A DNA stretch of 64,000 nt from CAZGDV01 sp964524995 (GTDB lineage: Bacteria > Chloroflexota > Dehalococcoidia > SZUA-161). Both the position numbers and the translations under genes were made by a program. Positions 1 through 9,000 of the stretch are shown here, piece by piece (positions within the stretch are counted from its first letter, which is position 1; each line of letters starts with the position of its first letter). The DNA is taken from assembly GCA_964524995.1 (NCBI GenBank), contig CAZGDV010000001.1:20437-84436 (forward strand), in the 5' to 3' direction. The notes under the pieces were generated by a model. The model did no database searches. It saw only the letters and a list, made by a program, of their open reading frames with translations, and was not told the origin of the DNA.

Positions 1-117
1 AAGTGGGCTCTGTGCTTGTGAAAGCGCGCTCACGTCCGCGAAGCCCTTCGGGGATAGCTTAGTCGAATGCCCTTGGAGTGTCAACGCAACGTCGTACTGC
101 CTACGAACCAACAAGAA

Positions 118-146
118 GGGGCGGGCCACTGGCAGTGACCCGCCCC
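118..146 (-). terminator. Rho-independent terminator downstream of pilT
   Basis: GGGGCGGG (118-125) pairs perfectly with CCCGCCCC (139-146), and an inner CACT/AGTG stem extends the hairpin. On the minus strand it is followed by a partly U-rich stretch (CTTCTTGTT). It sits just beyond the pilT stop at 170. Bases 1-117 hold no gene that I recognise. Confidence 0.7.
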
Positions 147-169
147 CATTGACTCAAATGTGATCTTGG

Positions 170-1276
170 CTAACGCGCCTGTCCCGCGAGCGCCGCCTCC
201 GGGGCACGACCCCCGACTCCGACGGCTAGAGGATCACGCGAGTCCTCCGGCTTGCTGTACCTCTTCGCGGCCTCCTCTCGATCCACTACTCCACTCCTGA
301 CCAACTCCTGCAGACTCTGGTCCAGAGTCTGCATACCATACTGCTTCCCGGTCTGGATATACGTGGGTATCTGGTCGATTCGGTTCTCTCTAATCAGGCT
401 TCGAATCGCATCCGTGCCGACCATTACCTCGAAGGCCGCGACCCTGCCAATCCCCTCAGCCCGAGGCACCAGTACCTGAGAGATAACGCCTTCGAGCACC
501 AGCGACAGCTGGCACCTGATCTGTTCTTGCTGCGACGCCGGGAAGACGTCGACGATTCGCTCAACCGTCTGAGGTGCGCTCATGGTGTGAAGCGTGCTGA
601 GTACCAGGTGTCCTGTCTCAGCAGCCGTGATCGCCGTCGATATCGTGTCGAGGTCGCGCATCTCGCCGACCAGTATCACATCGGGGTCCTGTCGCAAGGT
701 GTGCCTCAACGCATTCGCGAATGAGGTCGTGTCGTCGCCCAGATCGCGCTGGGCAATCAGGCACATATCGTTTTGATGGGCATACTCAATGGGATCCTCG
801 ATCGTGATTACGTTCCGCCTGTCATTATGATTCAGATGATTGATCATCGCGGCCAGCGTCGTCGATTTGCCACTCCCGGTCGGCCCCGTTACCAGCACGA
901 GGCCCTTGGTGCGCAGGGCGAACGACCTGCACACGGCTGGCAGCCCGAGATCCTCGATCGTCGGCATGTCCAGAGACACCTGCCGTATCGCCAGACTGAT
1001 AGTGCCCCTCTGGAAGAACGCATTCAACCTGAAGCGCGCCAGCCCGGGCACACTGTATGCCAGATCCAGTTCCTTCTTCTCGTGGAACTCGTTCCACTGC
1101 TCATCAGTGGTGATCTGTTCCAGTGCCTGCCTGGCATAGTCCGGGGTGACATCCGGGAGATCAGTCAAGGGGACGAGAATGCCATCTATTCGGAACACCG
1201 GGGGACTGGGTACACGGATATGGAGATCGGACGCCTTCTTCTCTACCATCAGCGCGAGTAGCTCGTGGATGTTCAT
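170..1276 (-). CDS. pilT: Twitching motility ATPase PilT (type IV pilus retraction)
   Basis: This is a hexameric secretion-type ATPase that powers type IV pilus disassembly at the inner face of the membrane. The 368-aa protein starts with the PilT-type N-terminus (MNIHELLALMVEKKASDLHI). It has Walker A GPTGSGKST at about 131-139, an Asp-box/Walker B segment DPDVILVGEMRD and the His-box STLHT. The open frame continues upstream to 1459, but the ATG at 1276 is preceded by an AAAGGTGG ribosome site and begins exactly where PilT homology begins, so the upstream part is rejected. No other pilus gene lies in the window, so the gene stands alone, divergent from recF. Length is close to the usual PilT size. 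Confidence 0.93.
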   Translation of the reverse strand: MNIHELLALMVEKKASDLHIRVPSPPVFRIDGILVPLTDLPDVTPDYARQALEQITTDEQWNEFHEKKELDLAYSVPGLARFRLNAFFQRGTISLAIRQVSLDMPTIEDLGLPAVCRSFALRTKGLVLVTGPTGSGKSTTLAAMINHLNHNDRRNVITIEDPIEYAHQNDMCLIAQRDLGDDTTSFANALRHTLRQDPDVILVGEMRDLDTISTAITAAETGHLVLSTLHTMSAPQTVERIVDVFPASQQEQIRCQLSLVLEGVISQVLVPRAEGIGRVAAFEVMVGTDAIRSLIRENRIDQIPTYIQTGKQYGMQTLDQSLQELVRSGVVDREEAAKRYSKPEDSRDPLAVGVGGRAPEAALAGQAR

Positions 1277-1607
1277 TTCTTCCACCTTTCTTCGCGGAGG
1301 GTCAACATCGCCTCTGCGCCAGCTTGTTTGCCCCTCGCCCCAGTCCGTGCACTGTCGCAGACCTCCTGTTAAGGGGGGCCGTACCAGGAGGCCGCGACAG
1401 CGCAGAGACTGTATGGCCCATTCCGCCGCCCATCCACCCGACCTTTCATATAACGACAATCCCCGCTGACTGTTACACCCCCCTCTCCGTTACCCCATCA
1501 ATCGGGCCGGGGATTGCACCTGGACAGCATTCGAGATACAGTTACAGGGCGAACAGTCTTGTCATGGCCCAATCGGCTGGTCCCTGTCTCCAGCCAGGAG
1601 CAAACGC
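1277..1607. promoter_or_regulatory. Divergent pilT/recF intergenic region
   Basis: This 331-bp gap must carry both start regions. For recF, TTGCAC (1514-1519), 17 bp, then TACAGT (1537-1542) is a weak candidate. No convincing pilT promoter or structured RNA was seen. Confidence 0.35.
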
Positions 1608-2813
1608 TTGCACATAAGACACTTGTCTCTCAGCAACTTCCGAAACTACGCCAGACTTGAGCTCGACCTGTCTCCCGGCATCTCCGTGTTCTACGGCGAC
1701 AACGCCCAGGGCAAGACCAACCTCCTCGAATCCGTCTACGTGCTGGCCACCAGCAGGTCACCCCGGACAACCTCCGACGGTGAACTCATCAGCTGGCCGG
1801 CGCTGAAAGAAGACATGCCCGTTTGCCGAATCGCCGCCGAAGTCGAGAAGGGAGCACGAACGCATACCGTCGAGATCGCCCTCATGGCAAGAATGGGCTC
1901 CCATCAACGAGAGCACCCCGCATCGACCACGCATCTCATGCCGAAAGCTCCGACAGTGCACAAGCGCGTACGTCTGGATGGAGCACCCAAGCGTGCGGCA
2001 GACCTGATCGGGCAGATCAAGGCCGTCGTATTCACCGTACATGACATCGATATTGTCAGCGGAGAGCCCGCCCTGCGGCGTCGCTACCTCGATATCACGA
2101 TTTCGCAACTCGACAGACTATACCTGCGCCATCTCCAGCGCTACAGCAAGGTGCTATCGCAACGCAACAGACTTCTCCACCGCATAGCCGAAGGTGAGGC
2201 CCACCAGGACGAGCTCGCATTCTGGGACAAAGAGCTTACACAGAGCGGCTCTTATCTGGTTGTGCAGCGTGCGCGGGCCGTCGCTGGGTTGGAGGAACTG
2301 GCCCAGCCGACCCATGCCGAACTCAGTGGTGAGGAAGCGGCGCTGCGAATGGTGTACGTCAGAAGTATAGGTGCAAGGGATAGCGCGGACGTCGACACCG
2401 AAGACACAATCGCCACCCTCTTCCGTGAAGCCCTGAATGCATCTCGGGCGAAGGAGCTGGCACAGAAGGCCACACTAATCGGGCCGCATCGCGACGAGTT
2501 GCGGTTCCTCTCCAACGGGATAGACGTGGGGGTCTACAGCTCCAGGGGCCAGCAACGAACGGTCGCCCTCGCTTTGAAGCTGGCCCAGGCACGGTTCATC
2601 CTGGACGAGACCGGTGAACCCCCGGTTCTACTGCTCGACGATGTGCTCTCGGAGTTGGATGCCCGGCGCCGTGCCCACCTGCTGGCTTCGATCCAGGAGT
2701 ACCACCAGGTCCTGGTGACGGCCACTGAGCTGGACCACTTCGACGGTGATTTCCTGTCCAAGGCCAACGTCTGCGAGGTGAAGGATGGGAGGGTGGAACG
2801 GGCCGGTACGTGA
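1608..2813 (+). CDS. recF: DNA replication and repair protein RecF
   Basis: RecF is an SMC-like ABC ATPase that helps load RecA at gapped DNA and stalled forks. The 401-aa protein opens with MHIRHLSLSNFRNY and has Walker A GDNAQGKT at 30-37, an ABC signature region SRGQQRTVALALKLAQ, and Walker B PPVLLLDDVLSELD near the C-terminus. It is slightly longer than the usual 360-380 aa, mainly through an insertion after about residue 80. The start is TTG, chosen because AGGAG at 1596-1600 lies 7 nt upstream and the conserved N-terminus begins there. There is no dnaN or gyrB neighbour, so the classic dnaA-dnaN-recF order is broken. The gene converges on the BadF-type gene that ends at 2864. Confidence 0.93.
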   Translation: MHIRHLSLSNFRNYARLELDLSPGISVFYGDNAQGKTNLLESVYVLATSRSPRTTSDGELISWPALKEDMPVCRIAAEVEKGARTHTVEIALMARMGSHQREHPASTTHLMPKAPTVHKRVRLDGAPKRAADLIGQIKAVVFTVHDIDIVSGEPALRRRYLDITISQLDRLYLRHLQRYSKVLSQRNRLLHRIAEGEAHQDELAFWDKELTQSGSYLVVQRARAVAGLEELAQPTHAELSGEEAALRMVYVRSIGARDSADVDTEDTIATLFREALNASRAKELAQKATLIGPHRDELRFLSNGIDVGVYSSRGQQRTVALALKLAQARFILDETGEPPVLLLDDVLSELDARRRAHLLASIQEYHQVLVTATELDHFDGDFLSKANVCEVKDGRVERAGT

Positions 2814-2863
2814 GTCTGCAACCTTGAACAGGCAACTGATGCTGAGGCAACGGCTTCGTGGCA

Positions 2864-5800
2864 CTAGGCGACGGCATGCAGACGCCGACCAGCGTCTCGC
2901 GAGGTGAACTTGATAATCTCGGCGAAGTTAGCTATCTTGGCCTGGTTATTGCTCTCCAGAATGCCATCGTAGGTGAGGCTGATCCATGGCTTGCCGTACA
3001 TGGCGGCAAGCTGCTCCGCGATCGCGGCCACGATGCCCCCGGGCATGCAGCCATGGGGCATGACCGATATCACGCCGGCGAACGCCGGGTCCTCCAGCCA
3101 CTCCAGCCCCGCTCCTATGCTCAGAACGGCCTCGCTGCCACACTTCGGCGAGAGGTATCTACCCGACATCGAGAGCAGGTCCCTGGTGCTCGGCTCCTTC
3201 CCGTCTACGTAGCCATTAAACAGGGAAGCTACCCTATGTTCATCCCACTTGAGGAACGCTTTCCTCAGATAGCCCTTGAGCACCCTCTTCAGGTCCCTGT
3301 CTCTGACACCATCCTCGATGTTGCGGTGTGTGACGTACTTGAACCACTCGGACATTGGTGAGACCACGACCTCCAGGCCAGCCTTCTCGCAATCACGGAC
3401 CAGATCATTGTTGCTAAACCGGTTGGACCTCAAGAATATCTCGCCGTTGATGCCGACGATAGGTCTTCTGGGCTCTGTGGGATCGATCAGCGAAGTGAGT
3501 TTCTGGGATGCGTCCCTTAGCACGGGGTCTATCGATTGCCTCTTGCTGGTCACCTCAGTCACCCTGGCCAGGTACTCCCGGAACACCCTTTCCGCCGCGC
3601 CTTCTTCCTTCTCGTACGGCCTGCTTCGCCATAGCAGGCGCTCCAGGTAGTCAACACCCACGATGGCTCTCCAGGCCAGTCGTTCGAATCCCGAACCGAG
3701 GTTCCAATCATGGTAGCCGTTGTTGGAGACAGTAGTCCTGATGGGGAAATCAAAGCCCAGCCCGCGCAGTATGCGTATTTGCTCTACCGCGTACTTGCCG
3801 AAGCGGCACGGCCCGAAGGCGGCAGCCAAGAACCCCTCTACAGCCTTAGGGGTTTCTCCGCCGTTGTCGTCATACAGGTATCGCATGAACCCGCCCAGCG
3901 TAACGCGATAGGGCAGACACTCCTTCCCCGAAGTCACCCTGTTGGCATAGAGCAGGTTCCTGTAATCCGGCTCTGGTAGCACCTGCGCGTCGACTCCGTA
4001 GGCCTGCATCGCCGCAGCCAGTACGTCAGCATGCTCGCACATCCTGGGCAGAAGCACCCTCTGGCTCTCATTGAATCTGGTGTACGCGTACCTGCGTATA
4101 TCCCTTCCGTCCACACCCGACTCGACGATCCTATCTGATCCGGCATACTGCTTGATCGTGTCGACGAAAGCCTCCAACCTGGTTACTATCCCTGCCTCCG
4201 CCGCATGCTCGTCGATCTCCAGTTGGCCCAACGGCTTGTCGCCCATTATGTCCTCAACGATATTGAGCACGAACGAGTTCGGGCCGCAGCCGAAGTTGGT
4301 CACCACCAGGCCGAAAAGCTGCGGATCCTTGGCCACGATAGCCGCGGCAGCTATTTGCTTTGCCTCATTGAACCAGTACGGGCGATCCGAGTAGTCCCTG
4401 ACGTTGACAGTGGACAGGGGCAGGAAGTCCAGCGGAATCGGCGTCACGCCCAACTGGGCGAGCTTCTCGGCAATCCCGAGGTTGGCCCCCGAATCCTGCG
4501 ACATGTACGACCGGGCGAAGATCACGACCCCGAGTTGTTCGCTCTCGCGAAGCTTTGCCATAGTCTGTCGGCCCAGCTCCGCCTCGGCCTCCAGGAAATC
4601 CCGATGCGCCTTCAGCGCAGCGAAGGCAGCCCTTTCACCCCGTCTTTTCGAGAAACCCATCCTGACGGCAGCTCGGGTAAGGTTCTCGATCACGTCTTCG
4701 TCGCCGTGGCTGAAGTCGATCATTGGTACGACGAGCTTCCTGCCCAGACCCAGCGCCTGACGCACTATGAACGGCGATGCTTGCACGAGCGGGCAGGCAT
4801 ACTTCTGGTCCTCGTCGCCTTCCTGCCGACCCATCCTCAGCACACTGGGGAAGAGAATAAAGTCCGTGTGCTCCTTGAGGCTTTCGCCATGCCCGTGAAC
4901 GAGCTTGATCGGGAAGCAACTGTCCGTGTAGCTGAGTTCGACCGACTGGTGTATTATCTGGTTGTTGGTCCTGGTCGACAGCACAGCCTTGGCCCCGAGA
5001 GCGTTCAGGAACCCCAAGAGCATCGGAGCATAGTCATACACCACCAGCGACCTGGGAATGCCGACAGTCGGCCCACCGCCCGCGCCCGACTCGTACCCGC
5101 CGAACAGCAGCTTCTCGCGGTCGTCGAACGGCGTCGACACCCTCTCACGGCCCACAGTACTGTCGAACAGATCACACCTGCTCCCGTAGAACGTAGGTGA
5201 CTCGCCCGGGATTTCCATTCTCGTTATTGTGCAGTTGTTGTCACATTTCTTGCAGATGAAAGTCGACAGCTTGTGATGGCTGTCAATGACCCTCTGGAAG
5301 CCCTTGAAACTCGACGGCTGGCCAGCCATTTCCTCCTTGGCCAACAAGGCAACCCCGATCGCGCCCGTCACCTCCTTGTGCTCGGCAACCCGGACTCTCT
5401 TGCCCTCCAGCGCAGCCTTGAACGCAGACACCACCGCATCGTTGTAGAACACGGCGCCGGTCAGGATTACGCTTTCGCCCAGTCTCCGCGTTCCGAGTAC
5501 CTTTGACAGGTAGTTGGCGGCAATGGAGTTCGACAGGCTCGCGGTTATCACCTCCAGCGGCACACCCTCCTGCTGCGCCGAGGCAACCGACTGGCCCATG
5601 AACGCAGCGCAGCGCGAGCCCAGATCGATAGTATGCGGGGCGTCGAAGGCCAGCCGCGCAAACTCGCCGTCGTGCACCCGGACGCCGAGCTGCTCCGCCA
5701 GCTCGTCGATGAAGCTGCCGGTCCCGGCAGCACAGGCCTTGTTCATCTGGTAGTCGACGACAACGCCGTTGCGCTTGATAACGAGCTTCGAGTCCTGGCC

Positions 5801-7027
5801 GCCTATCTCTATGATATCGGCATTGGGGTCTACTTCGGCCGCCGCCCTCGTCTGTGCTGTGATCTCATTCCTGATGACATCCGCGCCGATGAAGCTGCCA
5901 ACGAGATACCTGCCCGAACCGGTTACGCCGACACCAGCTATCTTGGGCTTATCCCCGACATCCTCCAGGAGATTGCGGAATACTTCCTTGATCGCTTCGA
6001 CCGGCCTACCTGCCGTCATCAGGTAGTTCTTGGCCATCACCGTCTTGCCGCTCTCATCCAGAATCACGGCCTTGGTACTGGTCGACCCGATGTCCACGCC
6101 CAGGTAGCCTACGAACGGCCCCTCCAGTTCAGGACGACTCCAGAAGTCCCGCTGCTCAACCCGCTCCAGCCTCGGCATCTTGAAATAGCGCTGCCTGCTG
6201 TCCTCATACGGCAGTACCTTCACCTTCGATTGACGCCCTGACCCGGCGGCAAGCTGCGCACAGCCTATGGCCTCGGTGTACAGGAAATCCTCCGGCACGA
6301 CGGCATGAACCGGATGCCCGTTCCGAGATGAGAGGGCCTCGTCCAGGGCTCTCGACATGGCGGCGTTCGCAGCAACTCCACCCACGAAATATACCGGCTC
6401 TTCGAAGGCACCCCTCTTGAGTGAAACGACCATCCGGGCGATGCTCTCGCTGAGCGCGTACAGCATGTCCGACATGGGTACGCCCTTCTGCTGCAGATGA
6501 ATGAGATCGCTCTTGGCAAACACGCTGCAGCGAGCGGCTATGCGAGGCGGGTTCCCAGCGCATTCAAGTGCCAGTCGGGCGAAGTCGTCCAAGCTGACGC
6601 CAATACGGTAGGCCTGCTGTTCCAGGAAACGTCCCGTCCCCGCCGCACAAAGGGGGTTGGACACCACCTGCCAAGGCTTCCGGAGCCCGTCCTCCAGCGA
6701 TATGACATACGAACTCTGCCCGCCAATCTGGATTATGCTCCTGGCATCCGCATGCTGCCTGAGCAGACCTGAGGCAATCGTGAGGGAGCTGCTGTACTCG
6801 GCCCAATCGAGCTCCTTAGGTATGACCCCGCTGCCGGAGCCCGACAAGCCGGCCGTGGATATGTCGTCCAACCGGCAGGTCTCGGACAACCTGCCGAGAA
6901 TGGCAACGGTGGCGTCTCTGGGGCTCGACGTGATTCTCTCACTGTCGAGAATGAGGACGTCGCCGTCACCGAGGAGAGCAGCCTTGACCCATACCGACCC
7001 GATATCCAAGCCAAGGGAGTATCTCAT
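2864..7027 (-). CDS. Large acyl-CoA dehydratase activase-related protein (double BadF/HgdC ATPase plus HgdB-like region)
   Basis: Members of this family couple ATP hydrolysis to low-potential electron transfer from a [4Fe-4S] cluster, as in activators of 2-hydroxyacyl-CoA dehydratases and benzoyl-CoA reductases. The 1387-aa protein has two ASKHA ATPase halves. Half 1 has LDIGSVWVKA near 8 with cluster-type Cys127 (CAAGTG) and Cys167 (ARCSVF). Half 2 has VDIGSTSTKA at 311 with Cys432 (CAAGTG) and Cys473 (SRCAAF). A CxxCxxxC cluster follows at 592-599, then a long DUF2229/HgdB-like region. Start: ATG 7027 fits the family N-terminus; an upstream ATG at 7048 would lie within the apparent promoter. 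No catalytic HgdA-type subunit is adjacent and the real substrate is unknown. The long fused form occurs in many anaerobes. Confidence 0.87.
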   Translation of the reverse strand: MRYSLGLDIGSVWVKAALLGDGDVLILDSERITSSPRDATVAILGRLSETCRLDDISTAGLSGSGSGVIPKELDWAEYSSSLTIASGLLRQHADARSIIQIGGQSSYVISLEDGLRKPWQVVSNPLCAAGTGRFLEQQAYRIGVSLDDFARLALECAGNPPRIAARCSVFAKSDLIHLQQKGVPMSDMLYALSESIARMVVSLKRGAFEEPVYFVGGVAANAAMSRALDEALSSRNGHPVHAVVPEDFLYTEAIGCAQLAAGSGRQSKVKVLPYEDSRQRYFKMPRLERVEQRDFWSRPELEGPFVGYLGVDIGSTSTKAVILDESGKTVMAKNYLMTAGRPVEAIKEVFRNLLEDVGDKPKIAGVGVTGSGRYLVGSFIGADVIRNEITAQTRAAAEVDPNADIIEIGGQDSKLVIKRNGVVVDYQMNKACAAGTGSFIDELAEQLGVRVHDGEFARLAFDAPHTIDLGSRCAAFMGQSVASAQQEGVPLEVITASLSNSIAANYLSKVLGTRRLGESVILTGAVFYNDAVVSAFKAALEGKRVRVAEHKEVTGAIGVALLAKEEMAGQPSSFKGFQRVIDSHHKLSTFICKKCDNNCTITRMEIPGESPTFYGSRCDLFDSTVGRERVSTPFDDREKLLFGGYESGAGGGPTVGIPRSLVVYDYAPMLLGFLNALGAKAVLSTRTNNQIIHQSVELSYTDSCFPIKLVHGHGESLKEHTDFILFPSVLRMGRQEGDEDQKYACPLVQASPFIVRQALGLGRKLVVPMIDFSHGDEDVIENLTRAAVRMGFSKRRGERAAFAALKAHRDFLEAEAELGRQTMAKLRESEQLGVVIFARSYMSQDSGANLGIAEKLAQLGVTPIPLDFLPLSTVNVRDYSDRPYWFNEAKQIAAAAIVAKDPQLFGLVVTNFGCGPNSFVLNIVEDIMGDKPLGQLEIDEHAAEAGIVTRLEAFVDTIKQYAGSDRIVESGVDGRDIRRYAYTRFNESQRVLLPRMCEHADVLAAAMQAYGVDAQVLPEPDYRNLLYANRVTSGKECLPYRVTLGGFMRYLYDDNGGETPKAVEGFLAAAFGPCRFGKYAVEQIRILRGLGFDFPIRTTVSNNGYHDWNLGSGFERLAWRAIVGVDYLERLLWRSRPYEKEEGAAERVFREYLARVTEVTSKRQSIDPVLRDASQKLTSLIDPTEPRRPIVGINGEIFLRSNRFSNNDLVRDCEKAGLEVVVSPMSEWFKYVTHRNIEDGVRDRDLKRVLKGYLRKAFLKWDEHRVASLFNGYVDGKEPSTRDLLSMSGRYLSPKCGSEAVLSIGAGLEWLEDPAFAGVISVMPHGCMPGGIVAAIAEQLAAMYGKPWISLTYDGILESNNQAKIANFAEIIKFTSRDAGRRLHAVA

Positions 7028-7036
7028 ATTGAGCCA

Positions 7037-7065
7037 ATTGTAGCACAAGGCAATGTCATAGTGAA
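7037..7065 (-). promoter_or_regulatory. Promoter of the BadF/HgdC-type gene, near-leaderless
   Basis: On the minus strand, TTCACT (7065-7060), a 17-bp spacer and TACAAT (7042-7037) match a sigma-70 promoter. Transcription would begin near 7030, leaving only a few bases before the ATG at 7027. No Shine-Dalgarno sequence is visible, so a leaderless or nearly leaderless message is likely. Confidence 0.5.
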
Positions 7066-7218
7066 GCCCATCACGGACATCTTAATAGCGGTAAATGCAG
7101 GTTGTCACCACTTATCGGCGCTGAGTAAGACTTGGTGGATAATCGAAGCAGCAGGAGGAGAAAACGACTCGAATGTAACCGATACCGCTGAGGATTCATG
7201 CCCCGAGGGGGCTCGCAG

Positions 7219-7359
7219 CTAGCCTCCACCCACATACGTCGGCACGGGTGGATCGGACTCGCCGGCGGTCACCACGCCCACGAGACCACCTATCAACGAG
7301 GCGAGCAGGATGCAGATGAACAGCGCCCTTACCAAGACGTACATCTTCCCTTCAAGCAC
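7219..7359 (-). CDS. Small single-pass membrane protein (46 aa)
   Basis: This short gene begins with GTG at 7359, placed 7 nt after a perfect GGAGG (7371-7367), and stops with TAG at 7219. The protein has a short polar start (MLEGKMYVLVRA), one hydrophobic segment at about residues 8-31 rich in Leu, Ile, Val and Gly, and a short acidic, proline-rich tail ending in three glycines. I do not recognise a family. The ideal ribosome site and clean transmembrane segment make it credible. It lies in the 940-bp gap upstream of the BadF-type gene on the same strand, 192 bp away. The rest of that gap (7360-7840) shows nothing else convincing. Confidence 0.5.
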   Translation of the reverse strand: MLEGKMYVLVRALFICILLASLIGGLVGVVTAGESDPPVPTYVGGG

Positions 7360-7843
7360 TATTTATCCTCCCATGTCTTCATAGCTGATAAATGAGTTCA
7401 TCGTCATCGGCCTCTGTCAATGAAGTCCCGGGGTCAGCCCTGAGGGCCCTCGAGATCCGGCTGGATATCGACCTGGGGAGGGGCAGTCTCCTCGCTCATA
7501 TGGTGCTCACACATGGCGACAAGGCAGCACAAAGCAGCAAGGCGACAGTCAACGCTGCAATATTCGCTGTACCACCTCCTGATCTCACCGAGACATCCCG
7601 GAATGCTTATCTCTCTCGACATCAGGAGCACCCCCAGCAAATCACTTTCTCTACTGTATCCTTGCCGGACTCACGGACTTGACGAAAGACCACATCTGAA
7701 GCGAACCTTGCCGGACAGTCCACCAGACCCTCAAGACGGCGGACTGTCAGTTTCTAACACGTTTCGCGCGTTTTGTCAATACCCTGAGAAAAAATAAAAC
7801 GGTGGACGGCGCGGACTGCCTCCACGCCTTCCGCTCCGTCCGG

Positions 7844-7872
7844 TTGACAGTCGCCGCAGTCGATGGTATAAG
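7844..7872 (+). promoter_or_regulatory. Strong sigma-70-like promoter
   Basis: TTGACA at 7844-7849 (perfect), a 17-bp spacer, then TATAAG at 7867-7872 (5 of 6). Transcription would begin near 7879, about 107 nt before the small membrane-protein gene at 7987. Confidence 0.65.
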
Positions 7873-7986
7873 AGCATCAATAACGCCCCGCCCGCCACAC
7901 ATCGAGCCGACCACGATGGCGTTCCTAAGTATGCCGCGCCTACCTGCAGAGCAACCGGTGCAGATGCTCAGAAAGGGGGATGCCGT

Positions 7987-8229
7987 ATGTTCCGATTTAT
8001 TGCGATCACGAGGAAGAGATCGCGCATGGCGCGAAGACGGGCGGCGTCCAGAGGAATTTTAGGCCGAACCGGCTTCTTCGCCTTCGCCGGACTGGCTGTT
8101 GCGGCGCTCTTCGGACCTCAGGTAGCACTCGCCCCAATAGTCCTACCATTGGCGATGCTGGCCGCGGCGTTCGCTGTCATATGTGTGGCGTTTGTCATCA
8201 CGATACCGATCGCCTTCGGCCTCTGGTAG
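7987..8229 (+). CDS. Small integral membrane protein (80 aa), unknown function
   Basis: The ATG at 7987 follows a GGGGGA ribosome site (7975-7980) by 6 nt and has a strong promoter upstream. The 80-aa protein starts with a very basic segment (about 10 Arg/Lys in the first 30 residues). Two hydrophobic helices follow at about 30-50 and 53-78, with only a Trp after them. Two transmembrane segments with a cytoplasmic basic N-terminus are predicted from composition. No family is recognised. A hairpin at 8315-8348 separates it from the converging Nudix gene. Confidence 0.6.
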   Translation: MFRFIAITRKRSRMARRRAASRGILGRTGFFAFAGLAVAALFGPQVALAPIVLPLAMLAAAFAVICVAFVITIPIAFGLW

Positions 8230-8314
8230 TACGCGCCTCGTCGGCTCACGATACTGCAGCCATATTGTCGGGAGAAGGCCAGGAGCCAGACACAGCAAGT
8301 CAATTAGCATGACA

Positions 8315-8348
8315 AGGGGGCAGACTCCAAGAGTAGAGCCTGCCCCCT
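8315..8348. terminator. Hairpin between converging genes
   Basis: AGGGGGCAG (8315-8323) pairs perfectly over 9 bp with CTGCCCCCT (8340-8348), loop 16 nt. It lies between the convergent genes ending at 8229 and 8377. There is no clear T-run on either side, so terminator function is inferred from position. Confidence 0.5.
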
Positions 8349-8376
8349 CCAACTACCCCAAGCCAACTATACGAGC

Positions 8377-8793
8377 CTACGGACTCCGCTTGCTTACGCG
8401 AGCGATCGCGGGCCTGAATTCCTCCTTGACGATCTCCATGGCCTCATCGGTCGTGAACCACCCGTATCGGTCGTTCTCCCAGTCCAGCACGACATTGTCA
8501 TCCCGACCCAGGTAAGTTGCCGCGTAGCAGCCTACCACCTTGGCCTTGGACTTATACGTGATCTCGCCAACATCGATTACGGACTCATAGGCATCGGGTT
8601 TCAGGTGAAGCTCCTCAACCACGGCACGCCTGGCGGCGTCCAGCGGTGTCTCCCCTTCCTCGATCTCCTCCTTGGGAGGCATCCAGGGCGCATTCCGGTT
8701 GTGCCACCCCGAGGGATGAACAAGCAGCACCTTGCCCTCTCGATTGACCAGGAACATAGCGCCCGAACGCTTCAAACCCACCCCCTCATCCAT
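8377..8793 (-). CDS. Nudix-fold protein with a degenerate Nudix box
   Basis: Nudix hydrolases cleave nucleoside diphosphate derivatives using a Gx5Ex7REUxEExGU box. Here the box reads EEIEEGETPLDAARRAVVEE followed by LHL. The first Gly is Glu, the Glu of the RE pair is Ala and the last Gly is His, but the central EE metal ligands remain. The N-terminal strand AMFLVNREGKVLLVHP and overall length (138 aa) are typical. Activity is therefore uncertain; an ADP-ribose or NTP pyrophosphohydrolase is the family expectation. An in-frame TTG at 8775, 6 nt after GAGGGG, is an alternative start. The gene has its own promoter and is divergent from the 9001 gene. Confidence 0.75.
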   Translation of the reverse strand: MDEGVGLKRSGAMFLVNREGKVLLVHPSGWHNRNAPWMPPKEEIEEGETPLDAARRAVVEELHLKPDAYESVIDVGEITYKSKAKVVGCYAATYLGRDDNVVLDWENDRYGWFTTDEAMEIVKEEFRPAIARVSKRSP

Positions 8794-8817
8794 GGCAGAA
8801 CGAGCACACCAAGCAGG

Positions 8818-8846
8818 ATTATGTGATCAGGCGCTGCCCCTGTCAA
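8818..8846 (-). promoter_or_regulatory. Promoter of the Nudix gene
   Basis: Minus strand TTGACA (8846-8841), 17-bp spacer, CATAAT (8823-8818). Initiation near 8811 gives an 18-nt leader to ATG 8793 or 36 nt to TTG 8775. Confidence 0.6.
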
Positions 8847-8914
8847 CGCCGGTCGTATCCAGGCACGCCGCCCCGGAGAAGCTACGCACCGCGGGGGCAA
8901 GGGAGCGAAGGCGA

Positions 8915-8944
8915 TTGCCGAGCTGCAGGAGCAACGCGTATAAT
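8915..8944 (+). promoter_or_regulatory. Promoter for the 9001-10091 gene pair
   Basis: TTGCCG (8915-8920), 18-bp spacer, perfect TATAAT (8939-8944). Initiation near 8951 gives a 50-nt leader with AGGAG at 8989-8993 ahead of the TTG start. Confidence 0.55.
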
Positions 8945-9000
8945 GCCGCTGTCGGTTCCTCGATACTGTCCCGGATTCCTGTGCAACAAGGAGCGAAGCC

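Noticed and set aside
7434..7640. 68-codon minus-strand frame with a Cys-rich stretch
   Set aside because: TTG start, no ribosome site, no coherent domain; a second frame here gives a short hydrophobic peptide but also lacks a convincing start.
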